DNA of 64,000 nt. Origin: Tetrahymena thermophila SB210 (taxonomy: Eukaryota > Ciliophora > Oligohymenophorea > Hymenostomatida > Tetrahymenidae). The notes beneath the pieces were generated by a model. It saw only the letters and a program-made list of their open reading frames with translations, ran no database searches and was not told the DNA's origin. The stretch lies in contig NW_002476457.1 in assembly GCF_000189635.1 (NCBI RefSeq), forward strand, positions 186,001 to 250,000, read 5' to 3'. The position numbers and the translations under genes are program-made. This document shows, one piece after another, positions 38,601-52,497 of the stretch; the first letter of the stretch is position 1; the number at the start of each line of letters is the position of its first letter.

Positions 38601-39323
38601 AGACATGTGATGAGGAGAAGGAACTGGAGAGTGGTAATTTGAGTGATTTCCTCCAGCAATATGAGAGTTATTATGAGATATTTGTTAGGATTACTGTTAT
38701 TATTATGATAAATGCAAGGAGATTACTTTTGGTTTTTCAGGTTGGGAATTTTTGTTGACAGGCTAACTATTTCCATAGCTGTAAGGATTGATAACTGAAG
38801 TAGTATTGCTAAGATAGCTGCTTATGTTTGTTGCATTCAAACTACTATTATTTTAGTTATTTATATTTGAATTAATATTCTGCATGAGATTATTCACGTT
38901 AGGAATGTTTACACTATTGCTACCATTATTAACGTTAGAATTATTACTAACCATTAAACTATTTATCATGTTTGTGTTTGTTCCGCTTAAGTTTAAATTA
39001 CTATTTGGGTTATTACTGCTGGATGATGCTGCATTTTCAATAAATATACTACCATTCCTTGAGTTAGGCTTGGAGGAGTTTAAAGATTTCTTTTAAGAAA
39101 CATTTGCTGAATTGGCTATCATAAATTTATTCTTGTTATGAGTAGCAGAGAAGGCTGGAAATTTAACACGAGCAGAGCCAATAGCAGAATTAAATCCGCT
39201 TCCATTAGCACTACTTCCTCCTATTAAGTTATTTTAATTCATATTTATGCCTTCTTCTAATTTATCTGAGTACTTGTAATTGTATAGCTCCTTTAAATTT
39301 CTTATTCCTTGTATATGAGACAT
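35695..39323 (-). CDS. AGC/YANK-like Ser/Thr protein kinase with Q/N-rich N-terminus
   Basis: Multi-exon gene, start ATG 39323 (MSHIQGIRNLKELYNY), stop TGA 35697-35695. Exon 1 (39323-38133, 397 residues) is rich in Ser, Asn, Gln and His with Gln runs. A 385-base intron (38132-37748) joins in phase to exon 2 (37747-37552); further introns are 37551-37501, one after 37412, and several in the catalytic part. The kinase domain shows the glycine loop GKGGFGKVWKV, VYAMKEMSK (ATP Lys), NPFLVNMNFAFQD, MDLLTGGDLR, the catalytic loop HRDIKPEN, TDLGIA where DFG is usual, and GTPGYMAPEV in the activation segment. The order and wording resemble STK32/YANK-type AGC kinases; the family call is from memory. 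The C-terminus is Asn/Ser-rich and ends SRQLDD. Substrate and location unknown. Splice sites outside those listed are approximate. Confidence 0.82.
38384..38535 (-). repeat. Poly-Gln coding tract in kinase exon 1
   Basis: Run of CAG, CAA, TAA and TAG codons, all Gln in this code, with few interruptions. Minus-strand product QQQQQQLQIYQQQQLQLH and a further Gln run. The antisense strand shows a false open frame here. In the array fragment at 15729-16040 most of this tract is missing. Confidence 0.7.
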
Positions 39324-41461
39324 GCCCTTTTTACCAAGTAGCTGAAGATTTTTGTAATTTGATTTAATATTTGTCCTTTTGTGTCTAAAATTGCTTTCAA
39401 ATCAATGCTCCTTATCACAAAAATTGCTTAAATATCTTTGTTTATTAAATATTTGTATTCGAAAATGTTTTAACTTTTCTTTCTATTATTAAAATGATTC
39501 TAATTGTATCTCTGTCTTCTTATTTATTTCAAGCTAATATTTTATAGTTTATATATTACTTCAAAAATCCTTGAGTTAGTAAAAAAAAATCTTCTTTCAA
39601 TAAGAAATCAAATGCGAATTTTCAGCTATTCTATTTTTCTTAGTTTAATTAGTTAATTAATTAATTAATTAATTTGTTTCTTGAGAGGTGTCTGACTAAT
39701 TGATATTTATCACTATTTGATTTTTAATCAAAATATATTTATTTATATTTTTTAAAGTTGTTTGTGATAACAACAAACACAATAATATATAAATAATTTG
39801 GTTGATTTTCAATTAATAACTAAAATGCATACCAAATTTAATTGTTATTATTAACTTGCAGAATGCCTTTACCAGCTTTTTATTTCCAATCTTTTATTTA
39901 TTTCATTTGTTTGTTAGCTTTTTCTGTTTACTTTTAATTTTCATTTCTATTTTGTATTCTTAACTTTTCCTTTATAATTTGATCAATTCTAAATGTTTCA
40001 CAAAATTTTTGATATTTTTATGGATAAAATCATGATTTAGTTTTTAACTACTAATTTTTTACATATTTCATCCTAATAGTTAGAAAAATGTGCATTCCAT
40101 ATTTTTTCTTTATTTAGTTTTTTTCTATTTGTTAAATTTTTGCATTTCTAACTACTCCTAAAACACCATTCGTTTTATTTATAATAAAAGTAATACTTTT
40201 ATTTTCTTCAAAACTTAATATCATAGCATTTTCTATCATTTATAACCATTTATTTGATATATGATTTAAAAATACTTTATTTTTTTGATATTTTATTTGA
40301 AAATAATTATTTTATTTTTATAATTTGAAGTGAAATTAATTTTAACTTAGTTATATTTTAAATTATAAAATTAATATAATCATAAATTTTTTATTATAAT
40401 TAGCTTTTTCTATTCATATATATAAAAAAATAATTTAATATGAATTTATTTTTTAAAATTTATTCAAAAAAATATCATTAATTTTAAAATTCACCATCTT
40501 TTTTGATAAATTAATTTAATTAAAATAAAATATATTTAGTTAAGTAATTATTTAATTAATTTCAAAATCAAAATTTACCTTTTTCTTTTTGTTTTCTTAT
40601 TTAATATCACAAATAAACAAATATAACTTAAATGTAAAGAGATTTTGATAAAATTTTGAACCAAATTTATGATAAAATGAATCATCGAGAAGAAATGTTT
40701 TCTAATTCTTTTCAAGAAAATTATTTTTAATATTTTTTTTTGTAAATTTAAATTTGTTATTAAAAGAAAAAGCATAGCTCTATATTTTTAGTAAATGCAT
40801 TAAAAATTAATCAAAAAATAAAATAGTAATGGATGCAAATTATTTTCTTCTATTTTTGAAATTACACTCTTAAATATTGAAAAATGTATAAATTACGCTA
40901 GTAAAAAAGAATATTTTATTTAATTTAATAAAAAAATTTAATTTAAGCTACTGGAAAACTTGTGATTTAAATTATTTATTAATTATTATATCTATTTTTT
41001 TGACATTTTTTTTAGAAATTAATATTGGGTTTCTAAATTGCAAACATTTTTGCTTTCAAAATTAATACAGTAAATATTATTTGGTATGCTTTTTTTATTA
41101 AAATATTAGATTATTATAAAAGATATTTGATTAAAAAAGCTATCCGAATTTTAAATAATATTAACATAGTTAAGTTAATATAAATGAATCTTAAGGATTA
41201 ATATAAAATATTAAATTAATTTAGCGAAGGGAAAATTTTTTCTTAAAATATCCATTATAATAATAATAATTAATATTCTTAGACTTGATTACTTTTTTTA
41301 TTGATTTAATTAATTGATTGAAATTTAATATACATGCAATAACTTAATAAACAAATAATAATTAAAATTAATAAAACAATAATTATTATAATTAGCTTAA
41401 ATCTGCGTAAATATTAAAGAAGATTTAGTAAAATAGCTTTCAAAATTTTAAGATTAAAATA
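39324..41461. other. Long spacer, kinase to giant gene 1
   Basis: About 2.1 kb, extremely AT-rich, between two divergent starts, so presumably both promoters. It includes a TTAA microsatellite at 39653-39674. Short open frames in it have no codon bias or recognisable product. The kinase frame is blocked by a TGA about 100 bases upstream of its ATG, so a further 5' exon is possible but not evident. Nothing else supported. Confidence 0.5.
39653..39674. repeat. TTAA microsatellite
   Basis: Five and a half tandem TTAA units. No sign of function. Confidence 0.8.
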
Positions 41462-44400
41462 ATGGACTCTTTGTATACACTTACAATTTTTACATTATTG
41501 TTTAAATTATCTCTTTAATAAATATGCCCTTTCGATTTCAACTTAGGGTATACTTCCAGGAACTGCTAAGGAATGGTTACAGAAAATGTAATTTTTGGTG
41601 GAGAATTGTTCTACTTTAAATACTAGGATCAATTTATTAATCTCATGGTTGATTATGGTAGCTCAGGATTATTTGGTGTATGGAATTTAACTGATGCAAG
41701 TCTTCTTTATACTACAAACTTTTACTAAGATAATAATATTGAGTTTCATTCTATTTATGTTGATAAGCATGTTGGGATATTTGATAAAACTATATCTTAG
41801 TCATTTGTATACATACTAGATAAAAATTTAAATGTATACTAGTAAAGTCTTTACTAATAGCAGGGTAAACTGATCTTAACAGGCTCACCTATTGCTAATA
41901 ATTTCCCTTTATCAGTTAAAGTATGCTACAATATTAAAACAAATGTTCTATTTTATCCTTAAAATAACTAGGTAATATAAAATTTAATGATTAATTTTTC
42001 AGAATACTTTTTATTTGATTTTAAAATAGAAATATTTAGTTTATAGTTTTTGGTATATCTTAATTTAATTCATTTTAATATCTAAAGTATTTAAATGATT
42101 TTTTTACTTGTAATATTTTAATTGTTTTTAGTAATAAGTAATATTATTATTTTTTTTAAAAGGTCTACTAGAGAAAAAATAATTTAGATTATTCAGTAGA
42201 AATAGATTCTGATGGTGTTTAGTGTGAAAGTGATTTTAATTAAGAATATATATTTATTCTATCAGCTTAAAATTAAATCTATATGATTAATCAAAATTCC
42301 TTTTAAATAGAATAAAAATTTAAGTTTGATTATGGAAATATCATATATCTACGATTTGATATTAATTAAGGATTAACATTTTTAAGTAAAAATAATACAG
42401 GATACACCATTTTTAAATTGAGTTCCAATTTAAATAATATAGTGGCATTATTTTATAATCCAAATTAAATTAATGATTATGGATTTCAAAAAGACAATAC
42501 TTTAATTGCATGCGGAGTTAATTCTTTAATTACTTTTGATAATTAAATTATAAATCCATCAACTACAGGAATAGATACAACTGATTATGATTATAAAAAT
42601 ATTTAGCCTAGTTTGGATTTAAATTAATTAAACTACACTAATTTAATTATAGGAGATGATTACACAGTATTTTTTGGTAGTTCATAAATTATAACTGTAG
42701 TAGTAAACAAAAATCGAGTAGTTTAACTGAATAAATATATAATTTCATAGTAATTTTTTAAAATCCAAATATTTCCTTTCAAAGATAAATATTTAATCAT
42801 TATAATTTTTATTAATAAAGACTTCTTGTTGGACTCAAACCTAATGCAATTATTGAAGGTTCTTTATTAAAAACATTATCATCAAGTGGTCTTTTATTTA
42901 TAGAAATATCAAATGGGTAAATAAAAAAGCATACAAGTTGCTTTAAGCACTTAGATGTGTATGAAGAGAAAATAGTTGCTTTATATTTTGATGATGAATT
43001 GCTTAGAATTTATGCTCTTGAAAACCAAGGAAAGTTAGGTTACTTTAGTTATCCTAAAGGTGAGTATTTAACCTAGTACTACAACCTTTCTTAAAATAGT
43101 GCTGGTGTGTACAATAAAGTAAATAATAAATTCATTAAATGTTTTTTAATTACCCAATTCCTCATTATTTAACACTTAAATTAATTATCGCGAAAATTCG
43201 TAATTAAAAAAAATTAATTGTAAAAAATAACCTAGTTTATATACATTTCTAAAATATTAAATAAAATTAAAACTTACATTATTTAAAATAAGTTTAGTTT
43301 TTTAAGTATTAAATTCTTAAAAATCTAATATCTAAATAAAAAATCATATTTATATTTATTTAAAATAGTAAAAAGATCAAATATATATTTGGGGTACATA
43401 AGGACCTTCAAATTTTGTAGTTGTAACCTCATATATTGATGGTACATTTTTGAGTAAGCTTTAATTTAATGATTAGTTTATTGTTAATAACGTATACTAC
43501 AATAATAATATCGATATTATCATAGTTGTTGATCCTTCTTAAAAAATATCTATTTTTAGCTCCTAAAAATTTTCACTGCTTTATGAATAAGATATTTACA
43601 ACAACCAGATCTAAATTTTTTTAAATTAGTAAGGAGCCATTTTTGTATTTTAATCAACTATATAACTATTAACTAAAAATCAAGCTAATGGCTAAATATC
43701 AACTATTGATCTAAACATAAATCAGTTTATCTTTTAATAAACTTACCTTGATATAATTTCAAACTCTTTAATAATGGCTAAAGCAGATGAAACAATACAA
43801 GTAATTCATTTATTCCTAATATTATTTGGAAAAACATTTTTTTAATTATATTTTATTTTAGATACTAAGTATAAATAGTTAATACAATACAGTGAGCAAA
43901 AATTTATAAACATCATTAAAAAATAATTAAATAACTTAAAATATTTGTTTTGGAGAATAATACATAGTAATTTTAATGAATTATCCAAACTAAATTGTAA
44001 TTGTTAATAAATTAACAAACGAGGAAAACATTATTAACAATTTAACAATGATGCCTAATTAATGCCTGCTTTTGCTTAACGAAAAACTACTTTTAATTAT
44101 TTCTAATGTAAGTGATCTTTTATTTATCAATATGTCATCATTAAATATTATTAAAACCGATGTTTTAGATGAATTAAGCAGTGTTTCGAAAATAGAAATT
44201 GATATATAATAAAATTTGCTCATAATCTTATTATCAAGCTCTAAAATAATTAGCTATGATATAATCAATCTAAAATAAGTAAATTATTTTATATTAATAA
44301 ATTCACTGAATCATTTTGTATTAGGTTTGTGATTGGACACCGTTTAATTCAATTAATGTCTCTACATTCTAAATTAATATAAAATATAAAATGATTGTTT

Positions 44401-47400
44401 ATGGTTCTGGTTTATAAATGTTTTTTACTGATTACTCTTAGAAGAAGTTAATTAATTAAATTAAAATTACTGAAGGAGCATAGGGAGGAGTTGTAGATTA
44501 TTAAACTAATAGTTTGTTTGTTTTTACTAATAAAATTTATTAATATGATCTATAAACAAATAATCTTTTACAAGCTTCTTAATCATAAGTAATTTTTATA
44601 ACATTATTAAATATGTGAAATATTTAAAATTTAAATTAGCATGATAATATCATTACTCAAATGACTATAATTTACGAATGGAATATAATTATAACTTCCT
44701 CTTTTGACAATACTCTCGCTATATGGAGCTACCCTTAATTATAATTATAGTAGAGACTCTACCAAGATCCATTAGATTGTGGAAAAGTGAATAATTTTGA
44801 AATAGAACTTTAAAGAAATAGAATATTTTCAGGATGTGAGCATGGAAGCATTTATATTTGGAAGAAATATCAATTAAATAATACATTTTACCTAGGAAAT
44901 AATTTAAAACATATTTTGTCATCTTGGAATGTCACCACAATTATTGTTGATTATTAGAATGATTATTTATTCTTAGTTGGAGTAAATTAAATTTTTAATT
45001 TATATTTGAAATTTATTAGGAGCAAAATTTATCCAAATAAGATAAAAAATAAACGTTAAAATTATTTTTTTATCTTTAAAGCATAATTTGTAATATAAAA
45101 ATCTAATTTAAAATTTAATAAAGTGGAATTGGTATCCATTAATACTTCAGCTAAACACAATAGAGTAATCTGTCAATGCTATAGCATAATTAAAAGGAAT
45201 AAATGCAGTATATGACAAACTTAATTAATGCATAATACTTTATGAGCAAGATGGAAATGTTTGGAATTATAATATTACTTCAAGGAGTTATATTTTTAAC
45301 TAATAAAATGCTATTCACTAAGTATTTTTAAACAAATTATGTTAATTAAAAGAATATATATCATTTTTACTTTTTAGGGATGGGTTAGATCAGTTGTAAT
45401 TGATCCTCAAAATTAGATGTTTGCAAGCATGGGCGATGATTGTACAATATAAATTTGGCCATACAACTCTTAATTAAGCTAAATTCCTTATTACTTATTT
45501 AAAAACACAGCAAAAATTTAGGATGGAAAATTAGATTTAGTAGATTATTCACTTTTGTTATTTACTGATTTTAAAATTCTTTTTTTAAATTTAGGACAAT
45601 TAGGTTTTAATTATTTAGGATGCAAATTTTAGAATAATTTTACTCTAATATCCTTTACTTTATATGCTTAAAATATTTGATTCACATGTTGCTAAAATAA
45701 ACTCCTTCATTATTAATAAAAATTAATTTCAAGTAAACTTAAATTCACTTTTTAATTGATTATACCTTTACATTTTTAATATATTTTTAATATAGATTTT
45801 ATCATTTTCAAATGACAAAACTGTTATGCTTTGGGAATATGAACTTGGGATCGAATAAAGCTACTTCTAAATAGTTCATAGATCTACCTCAATTATGAGC
45901 TATGTTTATGATGAAGAAGAAAGCTCTGTTTATTATGTTAGATCAGAAGGAAATGTGTAAAAGTGGTAGATAACAAGTGAATAAACAGACAATGGATTTA
46001 ATCTTTAATATAATGATAGATTTAATAACACAATATTTATGATGAATAATGAAGTTTTTATTTTAGCCACAACTAAGTAGCTTAAGTTGATTAAAAAGAG
46101 CTCATTATAGGTATTGTAAAGTATTCGTACATAATGCTCTCACAGTGTTAATAAGTAAAATATAATTATTTGTGGATATAACAATTAACTAATATCTTAT
46201 TAACTAATTAAATCAAATTCTCTTGAATTTTAAATACAATAACTTTATACACAAAACCTAGAATTACCTTTGTATAAATTATAAAATGGTATTTAAGATT
46301 CAACTGAGTTAATAGTTATTCTAGTAAATCACTCAATTTTTTTCATCGAAAGCTCTACAGGTATAAAAACTAAATAGTTTCCTAAAATACACTAATAAGT
46401 TATTGTAGATTTGATCATTTTTAATTAATAAACAATGTTCAGTTATTCTTATGATGGTTAGTTAGTCTAATATAGTTTATTATAAACTTAAATTTAAATT
46501 GATAGATAAATTCAATTAGATTATCCTATACTCCAGGTTATCATAAATAGTGATTATATTTTGGTGAATCAAAAAATATATAATTATTGCTTAATATATA
46601 AAAATGATAATTAAAAAATATTTAAATAACTAGCTCTTCTTTAAACGGCTTCTCGTTGGTAAACGAATTAGTAATTTATCCTTTCTCCTGAAAATTAAAC
46701 TATTCTTGTGAGCTCTGACTTTTATTATATTTCATATGATTATTAATCTTTTAAAATGTAATATATTTATCAAAGTAGTTCTTTAGTGGAAGCTAACTTT
46801 ATGAAAAGAAAAGTAACGTTGATCTAAGGAAATTAGTTTTTCATTTAGTAAGGACAATCTTTTATCATTATCGCTTCAAGTGATCCTTCACAACAGAACA
46901 TGAGAGTGGTCTAAAAAATATAAAATAGAAATTCATTTTATGAAAACATAAAAATTAATGTAAATAAAATCAGTGGGCAATATATTGTAAATGTACTCTC
47001 TTTTAACCTTCAAGGGTTTAATCATTTAATGACTGATACACTTGGCTAAATGTCTTGCTAACAAAATATGTAAGATTCTAATTTTTTTGACATCTACAAA
47101 AGAATACGTGATTACTTAAATTTGAGAAACAACTTGTAAATTGATAATAATTTATCTATGCCCCATTTGTTTAATTTAGCTATGAGCTAACCTTTTACAT
47201 TTTATGGTTTCCCTTAAATAAATTCTAAATTCTAAATGTCTGTTTAGTTAACTGTATAGGGTACTAATTAGTAGAATTAAATTCGTGGAAACTTCTATAT
47301 GAATTAATTGTTATCATCATAGAATTTAGTAGTTATTTAACTAAAAAATTTGATTATTGAACTCAAAGATCAAGATTAACAAAATTAGATAGATAATTAG

Positions 47401-50400
47401 ACATTATAGCAAGTCCAATTTATTTCAAGTTAAATTATTTTTAACAGTTAGCCTTTTTCTATTAATAATTTGGAGTTATTTCTATTATAAAATGTAAGTA
47501 TATCAAAGTAAAATATTTCATTTTATTAAAATACCTTCATTATAAAAAATACTTAATAATTAATAATCGAAGATTGCTACATAGCTGAAAATTAAATTAA
47601 TGCTCCTACCTTCTTTACTTTTAATAATTCAATTAATTACAATAAGTCCTCGCAGTTTATTTTTAGAAGAAATCAATTAAAAAATAATAAATTTAACTAA
47701 AGCACAATATTTTAAATCTAGTTTTTAGCAAATATTTTGTTTGAGAGCAATGAAATTTTTGATAATTATAGTGAAGAAAGCTCATTTTTAATATAATCAT
47801 TCATAACTACCAATATTATAATTTAAGCAATCTAATTTAATAACAACATCAATTTAGCAATTATAAATAACCAAAAACTGTTGAAGTAATTGTAAAACTC
47901 TTTATCACTTAATATAGAAGTAGGGGATAATAGCCTAGAGATTTCAAAAAGTATTATTAACTAAAATAAATATTTAGCTCCAGGTAGTTATATGATAAAA
48001 ACTAATTCATCTAATATTTTACTATAAGCAACTGACATAAAAAATCAAATTAGTAATTCACAAGTTAGTTTAATAACATTAATTTCATAGAATATTTCAA
48101 TGAATTATTTCAGTATTTAAGGAACTTAATCATAAAATTAATCACCTGTTACAATTAATTAAAGCTAAGTATTTATAGACTAATCTTATTTTAGCTCAAA
48201 TAGCCTTTTTGAAACATAGTCAGGTGGAGGTGTTTTCTATTTTACATCTTCTTCTGTAAATATCTCTAATAGTATTTTTTCTTAAAATTCTGCATAAAGT
48301 AATTTAGATTAAAAATTTATTAATTTTTAATAATAATTTAATTATATTACATAGATGGGGGATGTATCTATTTTATTGATGAGTGCAAAGGGTTAATTTA
48401 AAATGTTACTTTTAATGACAATATTGCCAGATAAAATGGTGGTGTTTTATTATTAGACAATTCTGATGCTTAAATTAAAAAAAGTTCATTTTTAAATAAT
48501 AAAGCATTAATAGGAGGAGTAGCTAGGTATTTAACTTTTAAACCTTAATTCTTATAAAAAGGCTAATCTAATGATTTCTTAGATTCATGTGGAACCATTT
48601 TTTAAAACATTTGTACATAAAATTAAGGTTAATTATATGGAAATAATTTTTGTTCCTATCCTTAAAGTGCTAAAATAAACAATTAAACAATTTAAAATAA
48701 CGGAACTTATACTTTTTATAATGTACAAAGTGGTACATAAAGTTAAATTTTAGAAATATAATTACTTGATGAAGAGGGAAATATTGTAAAAATGTAAAGT
48801 TCAGAAAAAGATTAACAAGCTATTATATAAGAATTTTAGTATTATTAAGTTGAGCTTAAAGAATTATACCAAATAAAATAATTATAAGATATTAGTAAAA
48901 GAAATTTAAAATTAGATGGAACAACGTTAAAATAGTTTTAAACAAACAAATTTCAGCTAAATTAGTATTCATCTACAGGTATTTAATTAGTAGTTATTAT
49001 TATTTTTTTTAAATAATAAATATTATCTTATTTCTTTCATAATATATTGCAACAAAAAAATATGTTAAGTCTAATATTATTTTAAATAAATCAGGTTAGT
49101 TAGGAAATAAAGGAGAAGGTGTTTTATTTTTTTACGGATTTAACCTTCTGTCAAACCAAAGTTTAAGATTTACTGATACTTTAACAATTTATATTGATTT
49201 TATGTTTAGAGAATGTTAAATAGGTGAGATAATATAACCAGCTTGCACATAATGCTCATTAGCTAATTGCTAAACATGCTAAAACGGTACTTATTCAATA
49301 ATAGACCCTAAGATATAGTTAAATAATTTGCAATGCAAACCATGCGATTATCAATCTAGTAATTATTGTGAAGGTAGCTACATTTCTTTAAAGAAAGGAT
49401 TTTGGAGAATTAATTAATATGATGATTAAATATTACCTTGCTCTAAATCACGTAATTTATGTAATGGATAAGAAGAAACTAATTATTGTTCAGAAGGGTA
49501 ATTTTGATAAAAATACTTTATTAATTATTTTTTTAAAGATTTCTTTATAGAATATTTAGATTTTATTTATTTATTTAATTTTGATAACAAATCATAGATT
49601 AATAGGACCTTTATGCCAGACTTGTGATTATTTAGGATAATTTTGGAATAGCTCATACGGCACCAATAGTTTAGGAGATAATTGTTTTAAATGTCACACA
49701 GATGCAGATTTGATAATGTAATAGATACTTCTGGCTCTTGTAACAATATTATATTTAACATATATTTTCTACGAAACTAAAGTAAATTTGAACTTGATGG
49801 TAAAAACTCTAATTTTAGATAAATTAGGATTGATAAGATTAGGAACCTCTGCATAAATAGGAGAAAAATCTTTTTATAGCAGAATTATGATTAGATATCT
49901 TTAGATATTTCTAAGTATTTCAACTTTAAGTCCAAAACCAATATTCAATGTTCAAATAATTTCAATTATTTCACCTGTAAGCTCTAATTAAAATTTACTT
50001 GATTGCATGCTAGCTAAATTCAAAAACGATATACCTATTTATTACTATAAAGTTTTATTTTTTGTAATAATTCCCTTCCTTATCATTCCACTAGGATTTT
50101 TAATCTATACTTTGATCTTAAAGATTTTAAGATGCTTTGTCCATTAAACTAAAATTTCTTTTTATAATGAATTTTAGGTAACTTTTATTATAAATTTCAA
50201 TTAATAACTCATAATCAATTTTTAAATATAGAAAGATTCCTCTATAGTTTGTTTCATTTTTCTTTTTTTCTTCTTGTAATAAAGTTCTTTCTAATCTTTG
50301 ATTCAGCCATTTACTTGTAAGTAAGTAGGAAGACAATATTTAGTGAGCTTTTATTTATTAGAATAATGCTATTCTAGATAGCATATATTTTTGATTGTCG

Positions 50401-51871
50401 CAGTAATACTACCAGCAGTATTTTTATGGATAATATTGATACCAGGAATATTAATGTGGAAGATATGGACTAATTCTAAGCAAAATAATAACTTTTCAAA
50501 TGAATTTTATCTTACAAAAAAGGTAAAATTTTTCCTAAATATTTCAAAAATTCATTTTCCTTTAAAAAATAGTATGGATTTCTTTTTTATGGCTACAAGA
50601 GAAACTTTTACTTATGGGAGTTTTTGGCAATGAATTTAAGACTTATTTTAGTATTTTTTGTTTAATATTTTGATGAAAATATTCTGTGTAGGGCTTCACT
50701 TATGTTAGTTTTTCTGTACCTGTATCTCCTACTTTTGTAAAAATATTAAGTAAATTCAATTTTATAAAGACTTAATTTAGAAATCTAATTAATTTTATTT
50801 AAAGCCTTATTAAAAGGTAAACTACTTTCATATTGATATGCTCTTTTCATAAATATGTTGTCTTCTAACCATAATAAATATTTTAATGAATGTGATAGAT
50901 TCAGATATATTTCTGTACTGTGGATAAGTAATAGCTTATATTCTTTAACTAATAGTATTTATGAGGATATTGCTAATGTATTTAAATGCATAAGTTAAAT
51001 TAAGTTATCATGGATTAAAATAATCAAAATTAATAAAATGTTTTAAAATAATATTGAAAAAGGAATTAATGAAAATATTAGGTATTGAAACATTTTTAAA
51101 AAAATACTTATATTATTTTTACTTATTAATATATCATGATGAAGATAATTCGTTTAAGAAATTTAATAATTTTTAATTGTTGAGACTTTGGGTAAAGGAT
51201 TATATTGAAAAAAGGAAAATAATTGGTTAAAATAGTGAGTAAGAAAACTTGTTAAAAGAGGATTAACCATAAAGCAATTCATTAAGAAAAACTCTACTTT
51301 ATAGCAGAGCACCTAAAAATTATTTTCAAAGCTAAAGTACAAGTTAAAGAGAAAATAAACCTAAAATATTTAGCTTTCACAAACATAAAAAATTAAATTT
51401 AGCTATACCTGAGGTGGTAAATACGAGCATTATTTTAAATATCAATTCACCAAATTAAAATAAATTAAAACAAAAAATGTCTTAAAAATTGCTTTAAATG
51501 CAATAATCTGACTTTGAATCTTAAATTACTGAATCTTAAACAGAAAATAATAAACAAGAATCAATTAATAATTAGAATTTTTATTATTTCAAAACCAAAA
51601 GTAATATTTTCTTCTAAAATAAATAAAATAAGTATTATTATTTATTTTAAAAATAGATAATTCTAAGAATGGAACCATCATAAATTTTTTAGAATATAAT
51701 CAAACAAATAAAAATGACATGGATTTAGAATTACTTTCTCCAGATTAATAAAATACCCAAAGATCATTATTCCCTGAAATCAAGGATTAAGTAAATTATT
51801 TTCAATTATTTCAAATTATTAAAATAATTTTTTGTTAGACTGACTAGAAAAAATTAGAAATCAAAATTTGA
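41462..51871 (+). CDS. Giant protein 1: WD40-like, beta-helix, Cys-rich, multi-span membrane protein
   Basis: Multi-exon gene, roughly 2,900 residues, ATG 41462, TGA 51869-51871. Introns fixed by comparison with giant gene 2: 41972-42162, 42750-42820, 43119-43368, 43801-43861, 44279-44324, 44589-44639, 45733-45795, 48299-48354, 48979-49094, 49498-49597, 50523-50572, 50750-50804; others lie near 45000-45600 and at the 3' end. Order: signal peptide (MDSLYTLTIFTLLFKLSLQ); WD40-like repeats (FDNTLAIWSY, GDDCTIQIWPY, SNDKTVMLWEY); a parallel beta-helix part with NSAQNGGCIYF and NNKALIGGVARY repeats; a Cys-rich part (CTQCSLANCQTCQNGTYS) like growth-factor-receptor Cys repeats; then about eight or more hydrophobic spans from 49730, including YGFLFYGYKRNFYLWEF; a Gln/Asn-rich tail. 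This order is common in uncharacterised ciliate membrane proteins. Role unknown. Confidence 0.82.
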
Positions 51872-52497
51872 GAATATAATCAAATCTAAAGTGACTACAC
51901 TTAAGCAATCAATAAATTACTGAATTTAATGATTATCTTAAAATCATATCTAATATCAATATTAATTTAATATTCATTTTTACATGAAAAATATGTACTT
52001 TTTAATTAAAATTTTTCTAAAAAAAATTATTTAAAAAAATTTTCATTCAAAAAATGAATGAAAAAAAAAGTTTTATTAGGCCATCATATCTTTTAAAATG
52101 AGGAATTAAACTAATCTATATTTTACATTTTGTAAATAATTACTCACTCTACATGAATATCAAATTAGCTTTTAAATGCAATAAGATCATAATTTTTAAT
52201 AAAATAAAAAAATTTTTTAGACATTTCTTTGCTTTTTGTAAATTAAATAAATTACATTTCCAAACAATATCTATTTCAAATTTTTAAAAGTAAGCTAAAG
52301 TGAATTAAAGCATCAATAAAAAAAATTATATGACTGATATCAAATAAAGAATAATAATTTTTCATTATTTCACTTTATAAAACAAATTTATTATAAGTAA
52401 AAAAAATTTAATTCATTTAAATATTGATTTTTTTTTATTTTGTTAAAGAAAAAGCAATAATTGCTAATTAAGATTTAAAGCTAAGTATAATAAGTAG
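51872..52497. other. Spacer between giant genes
   Basis: AT-rich 0.6 kb holding the 3' end signals of giant gene 1 and the 5' flank of giant gene 2. No gene or repeat seen. Confidence 0.5.

Noticed and set aside
38884..39096. Plus-strand Leu-rich open frame
   Set aside because: Antisense of the Asn/Ser-rich kinase N-terminus; low-complexity product only.
40575..40775. Minus-strand 66-residue open frame in the long spacer
   Set aside because: Composition is that of random AT-rich DNA (Ile, Leu, Lys, Phe), with no supporting neighbour or motif.
44719..44922. Minus-strand open frame of 67 residues
   Set aside because: Antisense to a WD40-like exon of giant gene 1 that is conserved in giant gene 2.
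50127..50336. Minus-strand open frame of 69 residues
   Set aside because: Antisense to the conserved membrane-span exon of giant gene 1 (SLIQPFTCK region, matched in gene 2).
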